In this document: positions 1 through 12,149 of the stretch, in pieces
How the letters are laid out: each line of letters begins with the position of its first letter
Numbering within the stretch: position 1 is the first letter of the stretch
Assembly: GCF_030253575.1 (NCBI RefSeq)
Contig: NC_080562.1
Coordinates: 32,629,852-32,693,851 of the forward strand
Source of the DNA: Rhododendron vialii
Taxonomy: Eukaryota > Streptophyta > Magnoliopsida > Ericales > Ericaceae
DNA length: 64,000 nucleotides
Direction: 5' to 3'
Translations under genes and position numbers: made by a program
Notes under the pieces: generated by a model
Database searches by the model: none
What the model was told of the DNA's origin: nothing
Seen by the model: the letters and a program-made list of their open reading frames with translations, nothing else

Positions 1-141
1 TTGATTAAGTTTGTTCTTGCATCAGCTTTTTCTTTGATTAGTGTCTGTAAAAAAAGAATGTATTTCACATATTATCAGATATTGGGATAACATATATCTG
101 TTCTCAGTTGACAAAGATGGAATACTGAACAGTTTGCATAC

Positions 142-3100
142 CCAACAGGTGGATGTAATGTAGAAGCAATTCCCTTGTGTTTTTGCTGTCTTTTCTTCCT
201 GTCTTTCCAAAATGTAAGTGAGCCCATCAATGCACTGCAATACTTATGTCTTGATGTTATAATTGAAGTTGATAAAAAACAGATGTACCCATAGACCTAC
301 ATGGTTCCAAAGTACTAAACAGATGTACCAAATATGCTTAAAACAGATATACCAAGTGTACTAACAGATACGTTGTTCCAAACAGACCTGTATTGTTCCA
401 AACTACAAAAACTACCAAATAGATGTACCAAACATGCTTAAAAGAGATATACCAAGTGTCCTAAAAGATACAGATATACTAACAGATCAGCATTGCTTCA
501 AATTACAACAATCGAACTGATTTACCAACATATAGATATACAAAATCAACTTAGAAACCAGCCGATATACAAACGTATTAACAGATACACTCACATAAAA
601 TCAGATACAAGTAAAAATAGTTTCTTTGGTGTTACCGTGTTTTCAATATCACCCTCGTTCAATAGATTCAGGACGTCTTCGATTGTAACTGTATCATTGT
701 TGACTGGGTTGTGCCAGATGAAAGCTCTGCGATTGCCAGAAGAAAAAATGTATTAAATGGAATGAAATTTGTGAATTTTACTCTATACAAATGTAGCTTT
801 GCTAATTTCACTTACTTTTTGTCTTCTTTCTCAAATTCATAAATCGTATCTAGTAGATCCATATCTTCCTCCGAAATGTAATTGAACAGCTTTGTCATTT
901 CAAATGCAGAATTGCTTTTCTTTTTTTCCTTCTGGTTCCTATTATAGTAGATGAACCCTTCCTCCATCTTCACTGTTCTGTCATCTTTGCCCTTCAGATC
1001 TTTTACCATTGACGACGGGTCAATATCATCTTCTTCTCTCTTCCTTTTCTTTTGTTCTTTCCTTTCTCCTTCCTGTGTGTCTTTGAAGATTTGGGAGATT
1101 GTTTTGTCAATGACTTCGTCAGACAAAATTTCATCATGCAATCCAGTTGCTATCTCAACTCTTTCGCTGATAGTTTGTTCAATTTCACCTTCCTTGCTCT
1201 GCTCCTCTTCTTGCATTTTCTCTTTGTCTTGTTCTTTGTCCTGACAAAGTGAATTAGGCAATTATGATTATGATTTATGTGTGTAACTAATGTACAGATA
1301 CATATATGACAAGGCATACAGATATACCAAAACACTAACAGATACAGAAAAACTAAACAAATACCAACAGATATACAAACAGATATAGCAACATACTTAT
1401 GAAGAGATGTTTTTCTTACGTGGTATTCTTGTGTAACCATATGGGTTACCATGTCATCTAGGCCATCTTCGAAACTTGCTTTGTCTTTTTCAGATTTTTC
1501 AAATTTTTCCTCTAATAAGTCGTTGCTGACGTACAGACCTCCTATCTCAACCTCCTTTTGCACAATTTCTTCCTGCAGGATACCCTTTTCAACATGTACC
1601 GTCCCGACTTCTGTTTCATAGTCAAACATTTGCTCAGCGGCGTCTTCATACGGTACATGGTCCCTTTCAAGTTCAGCTATTTTTTGTTGCAAAGTTTGAA
1701 TTACTCTGTCCTTTTCCTTCGATTCTTCCTTCAACCTGTCAATTTCTTTGAGTAGGTCGGAAATTAGGTTGTTGGTATCATTGTTAGTCTCCTCAACCCC
1801 CTCGTCTTTCTCAGATTTCCATCCATCGTCGTCCAAGCTGCACTCCCGAGCATCATCATCCTTCACATCACTCTTATTTTCAATTTGTTCAAGAAAATGC
1901 AACAACTTTTTCTCTTTCGATCTCGTTGATGGGCTCCAATTCTGCATCCTTTACCATTTCTGGATTAAGGGATTCCAATGGTGTTCGTGCCAACGCTTCT
2001 GGTAAATCACTCATATCCCACTTCATAATCCTTGGACAATTGTCTTTTGATTGTTGCATATTCATTATGCTTGTATGCTCGCAGAGCCAATACTGCATTC
2101 AAGCAAAGTAGCTATCACCGTAGAATTTTAATATAAAGCAGATACAAGTACAGAAAACAGATACACATATAAAACAGATACAAATACAGATACCGATATA
2201 AAACAGATACAGATACAGATACACAGATAAAACGGATACACATATACGAATATACCAATATAAAATAGATACAGATATAGCAACAAACATAAAATTAAAC
2301 TACAAATAGAAGAGATATTCACCAGTAGTCCTAGTACACATCCACCAACAGTTGTTGGATTTGTATGCTTTGTATCAAGCTCTTTGACCAAGTGTTCTAT
2401 AATGAATGTTGACCATGCATACGTTGTAAATGTGTTGAGATCCTCAATGAATGGATGGTAAGCCCAGCTTAATTTTGGTTGTGAGAGTGGGACAAAGATT
2501 GTCGCGAGAACTAACATCATTAGCACACGTGCGATGTCCTGCGCACTTTGAGTAGAATCTTTTGTAAAAGCTTTTCTCAAGAATATCTTCATCCTTGAAA
2601 CTAACATTTCCTTTTGGTTTTTGAAGACTTTGTCGAGAAAATCTGAATTTGGCCTTCTCGGGTTCCCCTGGAGGTGTATTTTGATTGGTCCAGATTTGAT
2701 TCCAAAGATAAGTGTCAAATCCTTGACACTTATCTTAACTAATTTACCATCAAGATCAAAGTGTTCCTCCCCTTTGTACATTTCGACCAACTTCAATGTA
2801 ATTTCATCGCTTTTCTTCACAAAAAGTTCATTAATTTCTAGTTTGGTCATTGCAAACAAGAGATTTGCAAAAGGGGTTTTTTTGATCTCACGAACTTGGA
2901 GATGAGTGAATTTTCTGCGTTTCAGAAGCCGTACAAGGCTGACGAGATTAGACCTGCAGGAGATTTGTACAGATGAGATAATGTTATACAGATACACCAG
3001 TAATGTAACAGAGAAACCAACATAAAACAGATGCATCAATATAAAAACAGATACACCAATAATGGAATAGATACAGAGAAACCAATATAAAAACAGATAC

Positions 3101-4721
3101 ACCAGTAATGTAACAGATACATATAAACTAACATAAAACAGATGCACCAATATAAAAACAGATACCTGTATTGGCAGCTCTCTTTTTTGATCTCAACAAC
3201 ATCTTCGTTCTCCTGTTTCTCCTTTTTTCCTTCTTGTTTTTTTACCCTTTTTTTAGGAAGACGTGGGCTAGACTTCTTCCTTTTTCCCTTGACCTTGACG
3301 AACTTGTCATCCTCCTCGCCTTCCTCAACATCTTCCTCATTTTCTTTCTCATCTTCCTCCTTGTCTTCCTCAACATCTTCCTGCTCGTCTTCTTCATCAT
3401 CTTCCTCTAAGACTACCACATCATCTTCTTCCTCGTTTCTAGTCTTCTTGTTTCTGTTTGATTTTCGAACATGCTTCTTTTTTATTTCAATCGTCGTTTC
3501 AATTTTTTTTGACATCCTTGTCGTTCTTATTTCTCTTTTGGTAAGAGATCTTGTTATTCTCCTCGATTGAGTACCTTTAACAAGTGATTTCTGTGAAGCC
3601 CTTCTTTTTTGTGGCGATTCAATGTCATTCTTCTTCTGTTCAATTTCCTTTATCTGTGTTTCATCATCATCATCATCTTCCTTTTGATCTGTTGTTTTCT
3701 TTACAGCAATTGAAGGTGAGTTCTTTCTTGCTCGCATCTTAAATCTTACCTTTTTTTACCTCTAACAGTCTAATCTGTTCTACTACATCTTCCTGTTCAG
3801 AATAAAAAACACAAATTCAAAATGAATATAAAAACAGATATACGATCTATATTAATATATACACAGATACCAACATTGGTATATAATTCCAATAGACCAA
3901 CTAGATGTACGAACTTGCTTGCAAAAACCAAACAAATATACCAACACAAAACAACAGATATAGAAAGTATACTAACAGATACAGAGATACCAACAGACCT
4001 ACATGGATCCAAACTACCAAACAGATATACCAAATATGCTTAAAAAGAGATATACCAACTGTACTAACAGATATAGACCTAAAACAGACCTACATTGTTC
4101 CAAACTACAAAAACTACAGAACAGATGTACAAAACATGCTTAACACAAATATACCAAGTGTACAAACAGATACAGACCTACAAACAGACCTACATTGTTC
4201 CAAACTACAGGCAGTAATGATTACCAAAAGGGTAATAAGTAGGATATCGAAGACATATTAGTTTGCACTTCGTTCTTTAGTATCCATGACTTGGTGAACA
4301 TAAACTCTGAAAGAAGGTTCTCAAAAGAAATTAAAAACTTACAAAATACGCTAATACAGGCACAACGATATACATAGAAGACAGTTAGTATACCAAACAA
4401 TAACAGCAGATGTACCAAGTGTACTAACAGATACAGACTTACAAACAGACCTACATTGTTCCAAACTACAAAATAGATGTACCAAAATAATGTCAAAAAG
4501 CAAACAGATACCAGCACAAAACAAACAGATGTACCAACTCGTTCATAATGAACTCAATAATAACGATGATGAACTCAACAAACAGATGTACCAAATCGAA
4601 CAGATTTACCAATATGCATTCAGATACAGACATGAAACCCTAAGATGAAGAAGACAATGATGAACTCGATCAAGAGGATGAGAAGTAAAAACAAGGTCGA
4701 TTAACTCACCGAACGTTCCAT
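142..4721 (-). CDS. Transposon gene: DUF1985-like domain, acidic coiled coil, start of a probable Ulp1 protease domain (partial)
   Basis: Seen: a chain of minus-strand exons with GT-AG borders and consistent phase: 4710-4721 (MERS), 3739-3792, 3166-3737, 2323-2953, 1420-2092, 816-1240, 636-726, 142-234, continuing past the left edge. The 3166-3737 exon encodes a basic, then strongly acidic Asp/Glu tract. The 2323-2953 exon encodes a globular region (NLLFAMTKLEINELF, LTLIFGIKSGP, PLSQPKLSWAYHPF) resembling the DUF1985-type domain of plant Ulp1-carrying transposons. The 1420-2092 exon is coiled coil. The last exons (AFIWHNPVNNDTVTIEDVL, CIDGLTYILERQEEK) look like the entry to a C48 (Ulp1/SENP) domain, whose His-Asp-Cys triad would lie outside the window. 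Odd: exon 1420-2092 needs a one-base frame change near 1890-1925, and the link between the 3739-3792 exon and the ATG at 3737 is unclear, so 3737 may be the true start. Known: KI-type Mutator-like elements carry such genes. A domesticated host gene is the alternative. Confidence 0.6.
250..4640 (-). repeat. Intron-confined degenerate GTATCTGTT repeats
   Basis: On the gene's coding strand the introns hold dozens of degenerate copies of a short unit, GTATCTGTT plus a variable TTTATATTGGT-like spacer (ACAGATAC on the plus strand). They occupy 260-630, 1290-1400, 2115-2300, 2970-3165, 3820-4200 and 4380-4640. The exons between them are free of the unit, and only the 89-bp intron 727-815 lacks it. 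Intron 2954-3165 starts directly with the unit, so its 5' splice site is a repeat copy. Confidence 0.75.
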
Positions 4722-5037
4722 TAGTGATCGATCGATCGAAATGAAAACGATCTGCTGATTCTTTGTCGATTCTCTCTCTCCCTTCTCGTTTCCACAGACG
4801 TTTGGCGTACGGTGAAGTTTGGAGTACAGTGAGCTCACGTGTTTGTTTTTGTAATTTTTGGGCTCGCGTGAGGGCTCGCGTGATGTAGGGGTTTTTTTTT
4901 GTAAATTCTGGACATAATGTCCTTTATACTTTAAGAGAAAATATTTATGTCCTTATTACAGTAAAAAACCTTATAGTATGTCCTCCTACTCAATTTATCC
5001 AAAAATTATTTACGTAAGCACATGATTTTTGAGCTTA

Positions 5038-6847
5038 CACTACTACAATAAATCATAAAGATCACAGCTATTAGTCGTGATTGTAAGTTTTCCATCACAC
5101 TCCTGCTACTGTGATGGATTTGGGTGTGATTGTAAGTCACTCTCTTTTATCACGGTTATAAACCGTGATTGAAAGAGATAAACAATCACGGCCAAAAGGT
5201 GTGATCGTTTCTCTTTTATCACAGTTATAAACCGTGATTGTTTCTCTTGGGCGTGATCATTTATTTTTTCTGGGTGTGATTGTATGTCACTTTAGATCAC
5301 GGTTTATAACCGTGATTGAAAGTTCGAAATGATCACACCACCATAAACTGAGATGAAAAATCATTGCGCGTGATCTTTTCTTTATATCACTAGACCATCT
5401 TTTCTTATCATTGTCAAGTTTCGAACTCATGCACCCTTAGTTGATTTCTCATGCTCTTACTACTAAAGTAGCCAAGAACTTCTATTATATTAGGAAAATA
5501 AAAATATTTATACTTACTTCCTAAATTGAGAAAACTTTTTTTTTTCTTAAAATTTGCTGAATTTTTTGAAATGCAATTAATATGATATTAAAATATATAA
5601 AAATTCATATATAAACATTGTTTAAAAAATTTAAAAAATATGACAATAGATCTTTTGCCAATTAAAATTAGTTGTTGATCACCAAAAGATTTTATTGGGG
5701 CGAAAAATTTAGTTTTAGCTAGTAAATTTAGTAGACAATAATATTTTTTTATTGTAGTGTGTACTTTATATTTTTATGAAAATTATCACAACCTATAAAT
5801 TGTAACATTATAGGCAAACTTTAGATTTTTAATTTTTTTATAAACTAACCATTTCACATAGATTTTGTGTTTATATTGAATTTCAATTTCAATGGTGGTT
5901 TCTCAATTGGATTTTAATTTTTTTCAAATAAAGCTAAGCCGTAATAATATAATTATTTTTTTACCTAGTGTGTCAAACATATACTTGGAATGCATCCGAA
6001 ATAATTAAATTTCACTACTACAATAAACCATAAAGATCACGACTCGCCCACGTGAAAATCGAACACTAGTGGAACAGTCTGCCCGTCATCAAAGAAACAA
6101 CTGGACACTGATGGAACCCAGTTGTGGGATTTGCCTTCTCTCTCTCTCTCTCAATCTTTTTGGGTGTGAAGATGAAGATGAAACATAAAGATTTTTTGGG
6201 ATGAGTGTAATTAGAGTTTATCTTCTTACCTTTTGTAAAAAAGAAAAAAAAAACTTTTCAAAGTTCGTAAACGACATCGCTTTTTTTACAAAACTTTTCA
6301 AAGTTTGCCTAAATGAGTACCAGCCCGTCCACGTGAAAATTCAGATTGCGCGCCTAAATAGGTAGGCTTTTTATCTCGCCGCAAGAGTGAGATCATTTAT
6401 CTCACTTTTTTCCGTGCTAAAGTTTCTTATCACGCTACAAGAGTGAGGTCATTTCTTTTTTATCTCGCCACAAGACCGAGATCTTTTATCTCATTCTTTT
6501 CCGCCCTAAAATCTTTTATCACGCCACAAAGGTGATGTCTTTTCTCTTTTTTATCACGCCACAAAGGTGAGGTCTTTTCTCTTTTATCTCGCCATAAGAG
6601 CGTGATCTTTTATCTCATTTTTTTCGCCCTAAAATCTTTTATCACGCCACAAGGGTGAGATTGTTTTTCTTTTATCTCACCGCAAGAGTGAGGTCTTTAA
6701 TTTCGCACTAAAACCCACTTTTTATCTCAGTTTTGGACTTAAACTGAGATAAAAAAATTTAAGCACTACTTTTTATTACGCTTTCACTGAAAATCGTGAT
6801 CTTTGTGAATCTCTTTAGTGTGACGCATATCTATTATTGTAATAGTG
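5038..6847. mobile_element. Non-autonomous CACTA element with 3-bp TTA target duplication
   Basis: The left end is CACTACTACAATAAATCATA. The right end, read on the minus strand, is CACTATTACAATAATAGATA. The flanking triplets are TTA at 5035-5037 and TTA at 6848-6850, the 3-bp duplication expected of CACTA (CMC/EnSpm) elements. The subterminal zone (5060-5390) is rich in short palindromes built on ATCACGGTTATAAACCGTGAT. The right half carries repeated TATCTCGCCACAAGAGTGAG-like units. No transposase ORF is visible, so it would need help from a relative. Confidence 0.8.
5751..6045. repeat. Internal CACTA-type termini inside the CACTA element
   Basis: TATTGTAGTG at 5750-5759 is the reverse complement of CACTACAATA and looks like a right end. 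At 6013 a fresh left end begins (CACTACTACAATAAACCATA, then AAGATCACG), nearly identical to the left end at 5038. Neither internal end has a matching triplet on both sides, whereas the outer pair does. The composite probably arose from two or more related elements. Confidence 0.55.
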
Positions 6848-6850
6848 TTA

Positions 6851-6905
6851 AAATTATCTTCTTAAAAAATAAGTACTTATTTCCCTTTCGGGAACGGGTC
6901 TTTTA
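6851..6905. mobile_element. MITE remnant split by the CACTA element (other part 4999-5034)
   Basis: Joining 4999-5034 to 6851-6900, after removing the CACTA element and one TTA, gives a stretch matching the reverse complement of about 61178-61238 (AGTACTTATTTTTTAAGAAG and TTTACGTAAATAATTTT shared). The rest of this MITE is missing beyond 4998, where the Ulp1 element begins. The CACTA element, and probably also the Ulp1 element, therefore landed inside an older MITE. Confidence 0.55.
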
Positions 6906-6922
6906 AGTATACGATTACTTAC

Positions 6923-9762
6923 TTGGCTAGTTCTTGTACTTCTTGCTGGTGTACAGACTGCACCAGGTTGTAATCCAACTTAGCGAATTCCAGCAACAGC
7001 GAGTTTCTTGCGCAGTCCGATTCGTAGAGATCGATGAAGTTTCGTGCTTCTAACCTCGGCATTCTCCAACGAACGGGACATTCCAGTGACTGTTGAACTT
7101 GCTCTGCTAATTCGATCTCCATTTTCCCAGCTAATGAGTTGTTCAAATGCTTGACACTGAAAGTTCTGGCGGCTTCTAAGTCAATTTCGCAGTGCATTCC
7201 GTAGTGCGAAGCTTCATACAAACTCAAAAGACCTTCTACATCTCTGCTCAAGGCCTCTTTGAAACTCCCATCTCCGTCTTTGAATTTGTTGAACACCTCT
7301 GCATTTTTCCACTACCATTAGATAACTTAAAATGCATTTGGAAATCACAAATTTCAATCAATTTTTGTTTTGGCGAAAGTGATTTTTTTAACAATGTTGA
7401 AGATATATTATAGTGTTGCTGTATGGGGCGGTGCTAGTTGGTGGGGCGGTGTGGCACGTGCCATCCCCGGTTTTGATCGAAGTGTTACTTTACTCTATTG
7501 GATTAGGTACTTACAGGTATTTAGGGGTGCAAAGGAGTCGGGCTTTATAGTATTCGAGCTCAGCTCGTTTACTAAACAAACCCAAAACTCGAGCTCGGTT
7601 GCAAACGAGTCGAGCCCTGCTAATTTACTTAAATGAACCTCTTTAAATTGGTTGAGCCTATAAAACAAGCTCGAGTTTTTGCAAGCCAAGCCGAGCTTTT
7701 GAGTATTGAGCTCGACTTGCTTTGTAAACTAGCATAAACCTCGAGCTCCAACCCGGCTCGTTTAGTTGCCGAGCCGAGCCACAAGCTGCTCGCTAATTCT
7801 GTTTACTTGCAGTCCTATCGGTATTCAAACAAACTGATTTTTCCCACGGTTGATGAAAAGAAAGCAATTTGAAAGTCGGATGGTCCGGATCACCAGAAAA
7901 ATACGTCAGTGAGGTTTGCTTATACAAATCAAGCCTTTATTTTTGTTTTAACAAAAAAACATAGCCCCGACAGAAGCCTGACTTTACGAGTAACCTTTCT
8001 CATCATATGTTTACTAAAAAAAATACAACACCTGCAGTAGACTCCTGTTAAACGGCATCCCGACTATAAATCTTGGTTCCGCCACTAATTGGGCATAAAA
8101 AGCCAAAAGTCAGTGAAAAAAAAGTTTTCCATCGAAAGATATTTTTCAGATTTTAAGGACTCAAGACAACTACTATCACTTTCTTCTTTTCCTACTTTAG
8201 AAGGAAATAGACAAAAAAATTTTTTTTTTTTTTTTGAAGGATGTGAACTCCGACATCATCCCATAATTCATTGTCGCAACCAAACACGAGATATGATCCT
8301 TTTCTTCGTAATAGAATCATTTTTAGTCGAAACAAAAGGTTAATTATGCATACAGAGTGTACCAGAATACATTACATATATGTATTTTTTTTTTGGTAAC
8401 GGAGGGTGTCCCAGACCAGCTTACGTATACCTCAGACTAATCCCAATAGATATGTGGTGAGATGGCTTCAAAAATTGCTGGCAAGGAGAATTTAACATTA
8501 TTATATATATGTATTCTATAATGTTTTTCAAAATTTCATACATGGTTTTCCTCACTCAAAAGTTGACACAAAAAATACACAACACCAATTGGAGTTTCAC
8601 GCAAATGATCAGAGTAGTTCAATTTGTTTTAATAGGTTTTTAAGAGTCCCCATAAAAAAATAAACTCATTCCGATATCGGTAAGGGCTTGATCAGTTCCT
8701 TCAATTTTATCTTTTGACAAGAACCAACTGAATGAATCGATCAGGCACTTACCAATATCCGAATGAGTTGATTTTTTATGGGAAACCTTAAAAATACGTT
8801 TTAAACAAATTGAACGACTCCGATAATTTGCGTGGAATTCCAAAATTGATCCCAGAAAAAACTTGTGTCAAAATGTGTGAACTTTTTTTGTGTGGGGGAA
8901 ACCGGGACACTGAAATTGTGTGAAACACTAAAACCCGTTTTGGAGTCCCAGACAAATTATCAGAACTGTTCGATTTGTTATCCGTTAAAAATCACTCTAC
9001 GGAATGCAATGAATTCAGGTGAATAGTCATGTCTTGAACTGGATAACTGAACCTGAGCCGATCGTATAACCATGGTCTCTTCGAAGTCGAAATTGCAGTG
9101 AAGTTGTGTAAAGATCGGCAGTGAAGTCATGAAATTGAACAAGATTAAGAGCGTCCTTAATCTCTTCCTCAAAATGGTAAGCCACTCCAAACCGTTGCAT
9201 TGAATCAATAAGCTTTAACAAGAGTACTGAAGGGTACTCTTGAGGAGTTGTTTTAACCAACTTCCTTACTTCTTGCTTCAAATTGCCTAACTCGCCGCCA
9301 TGGAGCTCATAATGCGAAATGCAAATGCCACAATAATCACTCAAACTGGATATTGTTTTGTGAAGGGTCTAGTACATTCATTGCTACCAGGGCAGGGCCA
9401 CGTGGTTCTCCGGAATAGGCTAATGCCACACATTTTTATGGGGTCCACGGGATCAGAATTACTGAATAATTACTCAAGTCTAGGTGTGGGCGTGCGTTCT
9501 AGAGAGAGGGAGAGAGAGAATTTACCGAGTAAGATGTGGTCACTGATTCAATGAACTTGGGGTCCCAAACGCTAGGATGGTAATTAGCCGATCTTCGTTC
9601 CTTCACTTGGAACTCATTGATTTTTGCACTAGTACTTGCGGTGGTGAATCTTTGGACTGATTGGAACAGTTTGATTTTTGGTGCGAAAATAGTTTTGTGG
9701 GAAAACATGAAGCCAACACGTACGTATGATGAACGGTAGGGATATGAAAGAACTAAATCCAT
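6923..9762 (-). CDS. Terpene synthase, exons 1-3 only (TPS-b-like)
   Basis: Three exons with GT-AG borders and consistent phase: 9526-9762 (79 codons), 9053-9305 and 6923-7298 (376 bp, near the usual length of TPS exon 3). Residues 1-55 look like a plastid transit peptide. The RR-x8-W motif follows (RRSANYHPSVW), as in monoterpene synthases. Exon 2 carries LKQEVRKLVK and FGVAYHFEEEIKDAL, exon 3 carries VFNKFKDGDGSFKEAL and RWRMPRLEARNFIDLY, all typical of the N-terminal alpha-helical domain. The donor CAA|GTAAGT at 6922 is intact. Exons 4-7, with the catalytic DDxxD and NSE/DTE motifs, are not in the window: intron 3 is filled by the MITE, CACTA and Ulp1 elements. The exons shown have no stop or frameshift, so the gene could still be whole with a giant intron, or be truncated. 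Subfamily is an inference. Confidence 0.85.
7522..7817. mobile_element. hAT-type MITE in terpene synthase intron 2
   Basis: The ends are TAGGGGTGCAAA and, inverted, TAGGACTGCAAGTAAA. The flanks are CAGGTATT (7514-7521) and TCGGTATT (7818-7825), six of eight matching, as for an aged hAT 8-bp duplication. The interior is rich in GAGCTCG/CCGAGC words and has no coding potential. Confidence 0.6.
8590..8860. mobile_element. Fold-back MITE in terpene synthase intron 2
   Basis: Two arms of about 115 bp form an inverted repeat around 8715 (left arm with TTCACGCAAATGATCAGAG, right arm with the complement of TTCCACGCAAATTATCGGAG). The inner part holds ATATCCGAATGAGTTGATTT, a word also present in the fold-back elements near 60960 and 62660. 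Confidence 0.65.
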
Positions 9763-9830
9763 TGAAGAGCTAGCTAGCTCTACAATCTAGCTCATGAAAC
9801 AAGTTGAATAATGTCTTGCTCCACAAGCCC

Positions 9831-9840
9831 TTATTTATGG
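9831..9840 (-). promoter_or_regulatory. TATA-like box of the terpene synthase
   Basis: CCATAAATAA on the minus strand, about 70 bp before the ATG at 9762. A weak match placed where a core promoter would be expected. Confidence 0.35.
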
Positions 9841-10814
9841 ATCAACGACCGGTAGTGGAGCAGTGAACCCCATGGCTTCGTCCCAGTAGGCATGAGAAAG
9901 CCAAAAATTGAGTAAAGTGTGCGCAAACTGGTCCGAACATCTGGTTATAAAAGAAAAAACAATCGATAGTAATTATTACTCAAAAGCTGAAATATATACA
10001 CCACACGGTAGGTGGTTTTGGGGTACAAAACAGGTGAATAATGAGTAAGATAATATTGATCCATCCGTCCCAAATTGTTCGTCCTATTTGACCTTTTGTG
10101 CCATTAAAATAATTGTCTATATGTCACAAAATTTTTTTTTTTTATAATTTTTGAATTTTTTAAATAAAATTAATTGAGATTTATTAAAAAAGATCCATAT
10201 TTGATATAAAAAACATTATGAATTAAAAGATATAGCCAATTTGTTTAGATGTCTTTAATAGTAAACAAGACCAACATTTTATTCAAAAACATCTCCAGAG
10301 CGACTCTAGTTTTGACACGGATTCCAAGCAACATTGGCCCAGTCTCCGTTCCAGGGGTCCCACCTGTATTAACTGCTCCACAGTAGAATTTTGCACGCTC
10401 TAACAAATTGATCACCGAAGCAAATGATTTGCCAAGATACAAACATATCTTGAATGATAATTCACCAAGTAGAAATCCTAAAACCCAATACCACAATATG
10501 CAGTTTCAATGAAATAACACAAAATTACACGGCGATTACAATACGCAGTCACAAGTAGCCTTTTATGAATTTATCTTGTATTTAAACAGTTTCTACGATT
10601 CTTCTCCATCGAGAATCTTTTCCTCCCAATATTTCCAACCATGACCGTCCCATAATTAAATTCCCTTTTGTTGTCCTGCAACGAGGTCCTAAGTGAGTGC
10701 ATTTAAGTTATTTATCTAGCGGACTCACTTAATACCTTGGCAAGAGGTAAAGATTCCATCGAAGTTAATCATGGCTGTCATTACCAGAATTTTCAAACCC
10801 TCGTACAAATCACC

Positions 10815-11010
10815 AGAATCCTTCCGGCCGCCCTCCAATCAGGGACTCTGTATAGTCTACTCATCCAATATCTTCCTCTACCTTCCGGCTGCCCTTTAGG
10901 GACTCTGTTTAGGCTAGACCTGTCGGCCGCCCATCATACAAGGACTCCGTTTAGGCCACACCTACCGACTGCCCATCATACAAGGACTCCATTTAGGTTA
11001 TACATTCCAA
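10815..11010. repeat. Imperfect tandem repeat, unit about 42 bp
   Basis: About four copies of CCGGCCGCCC-AAGGACTCCGTTTAGG-like units, for example CGGCCGCCCATCATACAAGG and CGACTGCCCATCATACAAGG. Such tandem blocks occur inside plant LTRs. The peptide repeat it encodes (AHHTRTPFR) is incidental. Confidence 0.65.
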
Positions 11011-12149
11011 TCCTCGGCGCATAATCCCCAATCACTTTAGTGACAATTGCCTTATTAGCATCTATTAAATTCCAATTCGGCCATGAATATCCCAGGGTAC
11101 ATATTGTCCAATTTCTACATTCACGTAGCAATACAAATCACCATAATCCATGTAGCATCAGAAATCCAACAAAACTCACAAAATAGAACATCGCATGCAT
11201 TAAGTCTGACATAATATGTGCAACACATGAAATAATAATTTTCTAAATTTTATTACATATCAATTGACGAATAAGTCAAAATAAGTATATGGTGATTTGA
11301 ATAAAATCATTATCTTAAAAGATAAAGTTTCTCTTTTTTCTTTTTTTTTTACAAAACTCATAGTATCAACTTATACTTTTTTTTTTTACTAACTATTATT
11401 GAATATCTTTAAAAAAATGTTATTTCCTTTAATTTTATATAATTCTCGTACATAATATTTCCTGTGATAAAAGTACATCAGTTTAAATACGGAATTTTAA
11501 AAACATAGTAATTTAAAATATGCACACACACACATATACACACACACACACATATTTCTTATCCACTAATTCACCTTCTTTGGGTTCTTTTTCCAAATAA
11601 AACAAGTAGTTAATAATATATTTTCTTTTAACAAATTTCCTTAATTCCCAATCTCGAATTTTAATATCCCCCAACACATCATAATATTAATCCATCAATT
11701 TCTCACAATAATCAAACAATTTTCGAACAACATCATTTTCAGGCATACCACTAATTTCTATCACAGGCAGGACTAAATATTAATGAAAACAGGAATAAAC
11801 AGTAATTAAGAAATTAAAAACAGATCACCATCTTCAGCAGAATTTAAGTTTTAGTCCCAACTCCATTAAAACGCAGATTGAGTTACGGGTTTCGGAAAAC
11901 TACCTCAAACGCGAATTAAGGCTCAGGGAAGTGTTGCACGAGGGCCGGGGAACACTGTGGTGGCTTCGAAAATTCAAGGCGGAGTCCGGCGGCACTCCGT
12001 CGGGACCGGCGGCGGTGGCGCGCACTGAAACCCACTGTGCACACACTGTACACACGACCGGGGATGAAGTGGCTCACGGGTGGCGATGGCGACGCGGGGG
12101 AGGTGTGAGTATGGCGGAAGGAGGTGACGGGTACAGGTACGGGCCGGAG

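Larger units (their letters stand above)
1..4998 (-). mobile_element. Mutator-like (Ulp1-carrying) element, left end off window
   Basis: The Ulp1-type gene is followed on its 5' side by 4722-4998, which ends in a segment (about 4868-4998) that reappears on the opposite strand at 57290-57402. The shared part holds CATACTATAAGG and AAGGACATAAATATTTT and ends at TACTCAATTT. A gene end plus a sequence repeated elsewhere fits a terminal inverted repeat. The other terminus and a 9-bp target duplication cannot be checked because the element leaves the window, so the family assignment is an inference from gene content. Confidence 0.45.
9763..11930. other. No gene; decayed repeats including a Stowaway end and LTR-like sequence
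   Basis: 10055-10250 begins with CCATCCGTCCCAAATTGTTC, one end of a Stowaway-like MITE, with no clean partner end. On the minus strand 10510-11330 reads like a decayed gypsy-type LTR, including the tandem repeat listed separately, but I could not fix TG/CA ends or a target duplication. 11521-11553 is a short CA repeat. The open frames here lack recognisable domains. Confidence 0.4.

Noticed and set aside
3142-3570. Plus-strand Ser/Phe-rich ORFs
   Set aside because: They are the antisense reading of the acidic Asp/Glu exon of the Ulp1-type gene; composition alone explains them.
6013-6847. Separate inner CACTA element
   Set aside because: The flanking triplets (TTT and TTA) do not match, whereas the outer pair 5038/6847 has a perfect TTA duplication.
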